Positions 58,259 to 64,000 of a stretch of 64,000 nucleotides of DNA are shown one piece after another; position 1 is the stretch's first letter, and every line of letters begins with the position of its first letter. The notes below the pieces were generated by a model that saw only the letters and a program-made list of their open reading frames with translations, searched no databases and was not told the origin of the DNA. The position numbers and the translations under genes were made by a program. Source of the stretch: Chlorokybus atmophyticus (taxonomy: Eukaryota; Streptophyta; Chlorokybophyceae; Chlorokybales; Chlorokybaceae); contig RHPI01003389.1 of NCBI GenBank assembly GCA_009103225.1, forward strand, positions 178,785 to 242,784. Direction: 5' to 3'.

Positions 58259-61200
58259 TTATGGGACAGGACATGAATCCCAATAAGCTCGAAGCAACTC
58301 GCGGCAGTGCGTAAGATGCCTGTCGGGCTCCCAACTGTTATGTTTTGGGCCATACCCTTTCCATTTCACCAAATAGCGAGTTACGCGTCGTCGACTATTT
58401 AGCTTATGGTTCAATATATAGCTTCCACCTCGTATTCGAGCTCGAGACGCTGTCCACCTCAACTGGCGGTGGTGGAGGCTGTGTTCTACCGTCTGAGCGG
58501 TAAGGTTTTAATAAGTTCACATGGACCACGTTGTGTATACACACTTGGGGGCAATTGCAGCTCATAAGCGTGCGTACCAACTCTATGAGTGATGGAATAA
58601 GGACCTAACCATCGGGGCAGCAACTTGCGAGCACCCGTACCTTTGATGGTTATGTTTTCTTTGCGTTAAGCAAAATTTTATTGCCGACATCGAAAGTGGC
58701 CGTTCTTCGATGTGTATTGGCATAAGCTTTTTGCCTGTCCTGTGCTTCAAACAGACATAGCTTGGCTCGAGCCAAATTTTCTTGCATATCAGTGGCAAAT
58801 TCCTTTGCCGCTGATACAGTCAGGGCATTGCGAGGTACACGCAATGACGCTGGTTTGTTCGGGCGAATCCCGGAATTCAAGAAAAATGGGGTTTCCTTTA
58901 CACTTTCCTGCCACGCGCTGTTCACAGCAAACTCTGCCATTGGCAAGTATCTGTCCCAATCAGCAAGGTTACGAGCCACATAGTGGCGAAGCATTTCTTC
59001 TAGTATTTGATTTGCTCGCTCAGTTTATCCGTTTGTTTGCAGGTGGAAAGCAGTCGACATGCTTTGTTTTACCCCCAACAATTCACAGACTTCTCTTCAA
59101 AACTTGGAGACAAACCGAGGATTACGATCTGTGATAAGCTCACGCGGTACACCGTGAACTCCAAAGACCGTGGACACAAATAAATGTGCTAAGTCCCGTG
59201 CACTCACAGTTGTGCAATACGGGGCAAAATGCACCATTTTGGTTAAACGATCGACAAAAACCACAATAGCAGTGTATTTGGCTGCTGTTTCAGGTAGGTC
59301 AGTAATCAAATCCATACTGACACTATCCCATATTTGTTCTGGATTTATCAATGGTTTAAGCAATGCCGCTTGTTTTTGTCGTAGTGGCTTATTACGCTGA
59401 CACACGTCTCATGTGCGAACATATTGATCCACATCAGCTGACATTAACGGCCACCAGTATAACTGTTGCGCAGCTTTGAGTGTTTTGTGGTTCCCCAAAT
59501 GCCCAGCACACGGCGGGTCATACACTGAATGTAAGCATTGCTTATGCAAGTCGCCCGAGTTGGGAATTGCCAACTGCTCCCCTTTATACCACATATTGCT
59601 AACAGCAGTAACCTGTTGCAAGTCGGTTTATCTGCTAAACCAATCATCTGAGTTACCTGTGGACACTTCCTTTAGGAAAGGGTCTTCAGGCTGTTGTACA
59701 TTACGCATACTTCGAGAGCGCGTAAGTGCAACAAGAGCAGGGCTACGACTTGGTGGATCCGCCATATTGGTGCGATCTGGACGGTATTGCCAAGTGAAAG
59801 TGAAATGAGAAATGAATTCATTCTACCTAGCTTGCCGCCTCGACAGCTTTTGTTGCGTATGAAAGAATGTGAGCGGGTTGTGATTAGTAATCACTGAAAA
59901 CTCCACACCTTCCAAGTAGCAACTTGCTACTTGGCGTTGAACGCCATGTGCGCAGCGCGTGCACCACCCCGAGCAATTCCTGCTCAATGGTTGTGTGGTT
60001 ATGTTCAGCAAGAATGAACTTTCTGCTTTCATATGCACATGGTCTGTCATCATGTGGAAGGACTGCCCCACACTTAATGGTGGAAGCATCACTGATCACC
60101 ATAAAAGGCTTGGTGTGGTCCGGGAAGGCTAACACAGGGGCTTGTGTTAATGCATCTTTAATGCGTGTAAAAAGCAACCTCGTGTGCCTCCGCTCACACC
60201 AATTTAACATCCTTTCTTAGTAAAGATGTCAAAGGATTTGCCATGCTAGAATATGCTCGCATGAACTTGCGGAAATAATTGGCCAGCCCCAAGAAAGCAC
60301 GTATCTGATGTACATCCTTGGGTGGTGGCCAAATCCTTCACCGCACACATTTTTCGAGGATTAGGTTTTAATCCTTCTTTGCCAATCACATGCCCTAAAA
60401 AGGGCAGTTCATCCTTTGCAAAGTTGCATTTGGACAGGTTGGCATAGAATTTGTGTTCGCGTAACTGAGCTGGAACCAATTCCACATGCTTGTGGTGTTC
60501 CTCCCGGTTTTGCTGAACACAATAACGTCGTCAAGTTATACCAGTACAAACTTGTACAATTCATCGCAAAGCAAATACCGCGTTCATTGCTGTCTTAAAT
60601 GTAGCTGGTGCATTTTTTAACCCAAATGGTAACACTTTATACTCAAAGTGTCCTAGTGGGGTGCGAAATGCAGTCTTTGTGTATATCTGACGGGTGGATT
60701 TTGATTTGATGATAACCACTGGCCAAATCCAGTGCGCTGAACACTGTTGCACCTGACAGCTTATCAAACAAATCATCAATCCGAGGCAAAGGGTATCTGT
60801 TTTTCACAGTTACCTTATTCAACGCACGGTAATCAATACACATGCATAGCTTGCCATTTTTTGGGGCACAAACAAAATCGGTGCACCAAAAGGAGATACG
60901 TTTTTTGTTATCAAATCTTTGTCCAATAATTCTTTGAGCTGTTTTTCCATTTCCGCGTGTCCTAAGGGACTTAGCCTATAAATAGGCCGCCAAGGTGGCT
61001 TTGCCCCCTCTTCCAACGGCATGGTATGATGTATGTTTCTATCAGGAGGCAACTCCGGGAGTTCATCCTAAAATACATCAGCATATTGTTCCGTAAGTGA
61101 TTGCACCCTAGATCAGTTACGGCTTGTTTAACAAGTGTCTCTACCTGTCGTAAGTGCAGTAAATATACTTCCTCACCTTTACGCATGCAACGTTTCAGTT

Positions 61201-61909
61201 GCATAGCAGAGAGGAGCGGAACATTGTCACGAGCAACACGTGCGAGTACAAGTGCGGTTAACGTCACCTTACGTTTACCCTTCGAAGGGTGTGTATTTGC
61301 TCGAGAGTCCAATTGCAAACCTGCTTCGGTGTGCCACTGTTCACCCAAAACAACATCCACCCCGGGGATACCTATATCCACCACGATGAAAGCTGGTCAA
61401 GTCTTGTGGCTGTTAATAACAAAACGCCCCTTCACCTCCCCAATTGAATTGAGGGTGAAACCAGCAGCACGTACATACAACGTGACTGGTGTGAAAGGTA
61501 TGTTACTACGTTTCACCCAAGCATGTTCAACAAAGTTATGGTTTGCACTAGTATCAATCAATGCTGTACATGGTGTGCCTATAAGTTGACTCTCAAATCT
61601 CCATTTGAGTGGCACTGAGTGACCATCAAATGTAGCAAATGTCGGAGTGCCGTGATTGGTAGCAGACTTGATAAAGATCACTTGCAACGGTGAAGCTCCT
61701 ATATCTTTGCGTGAGAGTTGCATGATTACTTCTCCCCCTTTCAACAATCGCGACCATGGGCCATGATATTGAGGGATAACTACACATGCAGTGACAGTAT
61801 GTTGTAATTGCAAATCGTGTAAGTGCTTAACAGCAGTTACTAATTTAGAGAATGGAACATTGATTAAAACACAACCGTTTGTATTTCTCAACACAGGTGG
61901 TGTGCTCAT
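58259..61909 (-). pseudogene. pol region of chromovirus B (protease to chromodomain)
   Basis: The protease motif is ALIDTSANHNF near 61570-61540. In the RT, the tyrosine codon of the Y-x-D-D box is a TAA stop (near 60538-60536); the following LDDVIV is intact but in a broken frame. LPFGLKNAP precedes it. RNase H begins with ISDAS near 60110. The integrase zinc region is at 59621-59409. Its core has SMDLITDLPE, FVDRLTKM and ITDRNPRF, so two of the catalytic acids are present; the glutamate region near 59010 has a stop. The chromodomain reads YLVKWKGYGPKHNSWEPD near 58380-58320. At least six frame breaks are visible. Confidence 0.88.
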
Positions 61910-62013
61910 ATCATCCCTACATCTGATACATCACAAAGAGAGGAAACTTTATCAAGAAGTACAGAGTTTTTAAAGTTGTTCTGCTCGACTAAGCTACCAA
62001 TTACGAACAATAC

Positions 62014-63065
62014 CTATTTCTTGTCCTTCTGCTGCTTGGCCTTTTGTGCATTCTGCTCTGCATAGCACTTGGCCTCCCCATAACCTGTCTTCTTATAGAA
62101 GTTGCAAGTGATGGTAGATTTGGCCGCGTTGTAGGGGCCAGCAGGCTGAGATGTTTTCGCCCTTTTTACAAAAGGTTTGTTGTCGGTAGCCGGGCGCTTT
62201 GCAGCTGAAGCCGGGGCTGCCTCTTTTTTTGTGGTTTGCATGTTTGCGTGAGAGCGCTTCACACTGTCAACAGCAGCAACCATCTGCATCAGCATTGGTA
62301 AATCCATCGAGGCCCACTCTTGCAAACTCGCGGGGTTGACGGCCACATGCTGCACGAGATCTGTGTCCAAGCCACGCCTGAACATATCCAGCTGATCAGC
62401 ATCACTGATGGGTAGTTTGCCAGCATTGATCTTGCTGCCAAAAGACTGGAAGTCCTGGATATACTGCTGAACTGGACGCCCGTTCTGACGCAGAGTGTGC
62501 AGCTGGTTGCGAGCAACCTGGGCAAGGTCTGCGCCACCATAGCGCTGCTCCATGAAAGAGCACAACTGATTCACTTCCCGCCGGAGGTTCGTATCATGTT
62601 GCTTACGGCGGTACCACTCAGCCAGAGCATCGTTTGAAATCAGCAACTCAGCTACACGCAACTTCCCCTCCTCGGAAATGTGAAGGGAGTTGACATAGTG
62701 CCTCAGCTTCACGAGCCAGTGATAAATTGCCGCTTGCTTGTTGGGAACAAACTTGGCAGGACGAGCAAGCGCCTGAGCAGGTGGGCCATTGTCATAGCGT
62801 TGAAGGCGCTCGATTATATTCAGAACACGTTTGCCTTCAAAATCGATCCCTCCCAATCTCGCCCCATAAAGGTGGTGAGCTTTGAGATCTTTTCCGCCAC
62901 ATGAAAGAGGAAGGTGACGAGCGAGACAATTGCCTCACAAGGCTCCTCATTATAAGTGCCAAGGAGGTGGTCCATCAACTCCTGTTTTGTCAAACGAATT
63001 GAGATTTTAGGCTGCACGAATGATGGTGGTGGTGGTGGCCCGTCTGGTTTCACCAAATCATTCAC
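62014..63065 (-). pseudogene. gag of chromovirus B
   Basis: Two overlapping frames (63065-62820 and 62856-62014) form one capsid/nucleocapsid region with a frameshift near 62840. Capsid-like blocks are RVLNIIERLQRYDNG, WLVKLRHYV, AEWYRRKQHD and QLHTLRQNGRPVQQYIQDF. The knuckle near 62105-62065 reads CNFYKKTGYGEAKC. Both the second cysteine and the histidine of the C-C-H-C pattern are tyrosine. A Lys-rich tail ends at TAA 62014-62016. Confidence 0.82.
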
Positions 63066-63399
63066 ATCCTAAGCAGCATGAGCTTCATCAGGTGCATCAT
63101 CCGGGTTGGAAATCTTCCATGGATGGAAACTCCTCCTCACGGGATAATTGCTCTTTTTGCGAGCGTTCCCCCTTTGAGGTGGGCATCGAGTTCTCTTCCC
63201 TTTGTCTGCAAAACAGGCAAAATGGAATGGTGAGAACCTCACCATTGGACCAGGTTCAACAAGAGGATCAAAATGACCAAGTTGTAAAAGTCCCCAACAG
63301 AGTCTAAACCAGTCTCAAAACAGGAAAGGTTGGATCTGAAGTGTCACCAAACTGAACAAGTCTAAATGGGTCCAGGATATCCTTACCCTGTGTTGTCCT

Positions 63400-63545
63400 T
63401 AACCAAGTCCCAATCTCTAGGCCGAAGCCAGACGGGGAGGGTTTCAGTCTAGCAGAGTTTGGGAACAAAATACCCTAGAATTTCCCCAAAACTGTCCTAA
63501 CCAAGTCCTGATCTCCAGGCCGAAGCCAAAGGGGGAGGGTTTGGG
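63400..63545 (-). repeat. two 45-bp direct repeats, 100 bp apart, upstream of gag B
   Basis: GTCC(T)TAACCAAGTCC followed by AATCTCTAGGCCGAAGCCAG occurs at about 63400-63444, and a close copy at about 63498-63544. They are in the untranslated leader of chromovirus B. Confidence 0.75.
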
Positions 63546-63599
63546 AACAGCTTGGTTCAGAACTTGCGGCCTCGGGTCAAGCGACCCAAAAAAGCAGCT

Positions 63600-63910
63600 G
63601 GCAGGTCACAGGTACGTCACAGGCATGCAACAGGCAAGCCACAGGCATGTAACAGGCAAGCCGTACAGTGACCAACTGTAACATGCACTGGCAAGCACAA
63701 TGACAAGCAATCACCGCATGCAATGATAGGCAATCACTGCAAGCAATGATAGCGCACTAAGTGTGACAAGCTGTGATGGCACACTAGGAAGCCGCACTCA
63801 TGCACTGGCAAGTCATTGAATGATGTGCATGAAAATACACACGTGCACATGGCAAGCACCTGGCAAGCAGCTGGCAAGCAGGCAAGTCACCGACGTGTGT
63901 GATGGTACCT
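63600..63910. repeat. GGCAAG-rich degenerate repeats
   Basis: Irregular tandem copies of ACAGGCAAGCC, CTGGCAAGCA and CAATGATAG(G)CAATCACTGCA words. It is probably leader or flank of chromovirus B. No gene follows to the end of the window. Confidence 0.65.
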
Positions 63911-64000
63911 CACACATGGAGAGGCCGCCTCTTTGATGGGTGGCTTCAACGTGGAGGTAGCGCAGGGAAGCTAACTTGAAGCTTAGGCTGCGTGGACGGA

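Larger units (their letters stand above)
57700..64000 (-). mobile_element. Ty3/Gypsy chromovirus retrotransposon, second copy, decayed
   Basis: Read on the minus strand, the order is gag with knuckle (63065-62014), protease (61909-61397), RT (about 61052-60246), RNase H (60210-59823), integrase (59621-58650) and chromodomain (58462-58300), then a purine tract and LTR. The pol parts share many blocks with chromovirus A (for example FGAPILFV, the RYPxPRIxD block, NLSKC) but differ throughout, so it is another lineage or an older copy. Frames are broken repeatedly. The 5' LTR is not recognisable and may lie beyond the right edge. Confidence 0.9.

Noticed and set aside
1-64000. tRNA and rRNA genes
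   Set aside because: I looked for T-loop (GGTTCRANNCC) and conserved rRNA words on both strands and found no convincing cloverleaf or rRNA segment. A covariance-model search would be decisive.
63300-64000. 5' LTR of chromovirus B
   Set aside because: No stretch here matches the LTR-like sequence at 57700-58111, and no primer-binding site was recognised, so I did not annotate one.

Overview
The window looks like nuclear DNA of a green alga (Viridiplantae; chlorophyte or early streptophyte, not resolved further). The protein-coding genes are densely split by short spliceosomal introns with GT-AG, and two GC-AG, borders. Several proteins are of plant type: a ureide permease, an LCBK2-like lipid kinase, a Mei2-like RNA-binding protein, and a protein with a bipartite thylakoid-lumen transit peptide. 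I rebuilt the genes by joining exons whose splice sites and codon phases agree. Where I give a full exon list, the summed length is divisible by three and the frame is open to the stop.

Layout: 1-4560 is the 3' part of a decayed Ty3/Gypsy chromovirus. It is followed by a hAT transposase relic (4.6-5.7 kb) and a LINE-type relic (6.7-8.0 kb). Then come twelve genes: CDP-diacylglycerol synthase (-, 8.9-12.1), ureide permease (+, 12.9-15.1), AP-3 beta adaptin (-, 15.4-20.4), a DUF971 protein (+, 21.4-22.3), a small membrane protein with a YSGDWSRIG motif (-, 22.3-23.1), mitochondrial ribosomal protein bL35 (+, 24.5-25.0), a Mei2-like protein (-, 26.0-29.6), an OS-9-type ER lectin (-, 34.7-36.8), an AKAP7-like 2H phosphoesterase (+, 37.1-39.2), a kinesin-8 (-, 40.2-45.9), an LCBK2-like kinase (+, 47.7-50.0) and a lumen-targeted protein with about 21 copies of a 21-residue repeat (-, 51.5-54.3). 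Between the Mei2-like and OS-9 genes is a 5 kb gap holding hairpin repeats and a reverse-transcriptase relic. From 55.2 to 56.9 kb the DNA becomes AT-rich. A second decayed chromovirus on the minus strand fills about 57.7-64 kb.

The genes are ordinary housekeeping genes and do not form one pathway. They deal with phospholipid and sphingolipid phosphorylation, vesicle traffic, ER quality control, the cytoskeleton, RNA binding and mitochondrial translation. The order is notable because strands alternate gene by gene, so neighbours are either divergent over short shared promoters or convergent, in one case with stop codons one base apart. The most unusual gene is the repeat protein at 51.5-54.3 kb. 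The most unusual small feature is a 19-bp hairpin centred on a splice acceptor in the kinesin-8 gene.
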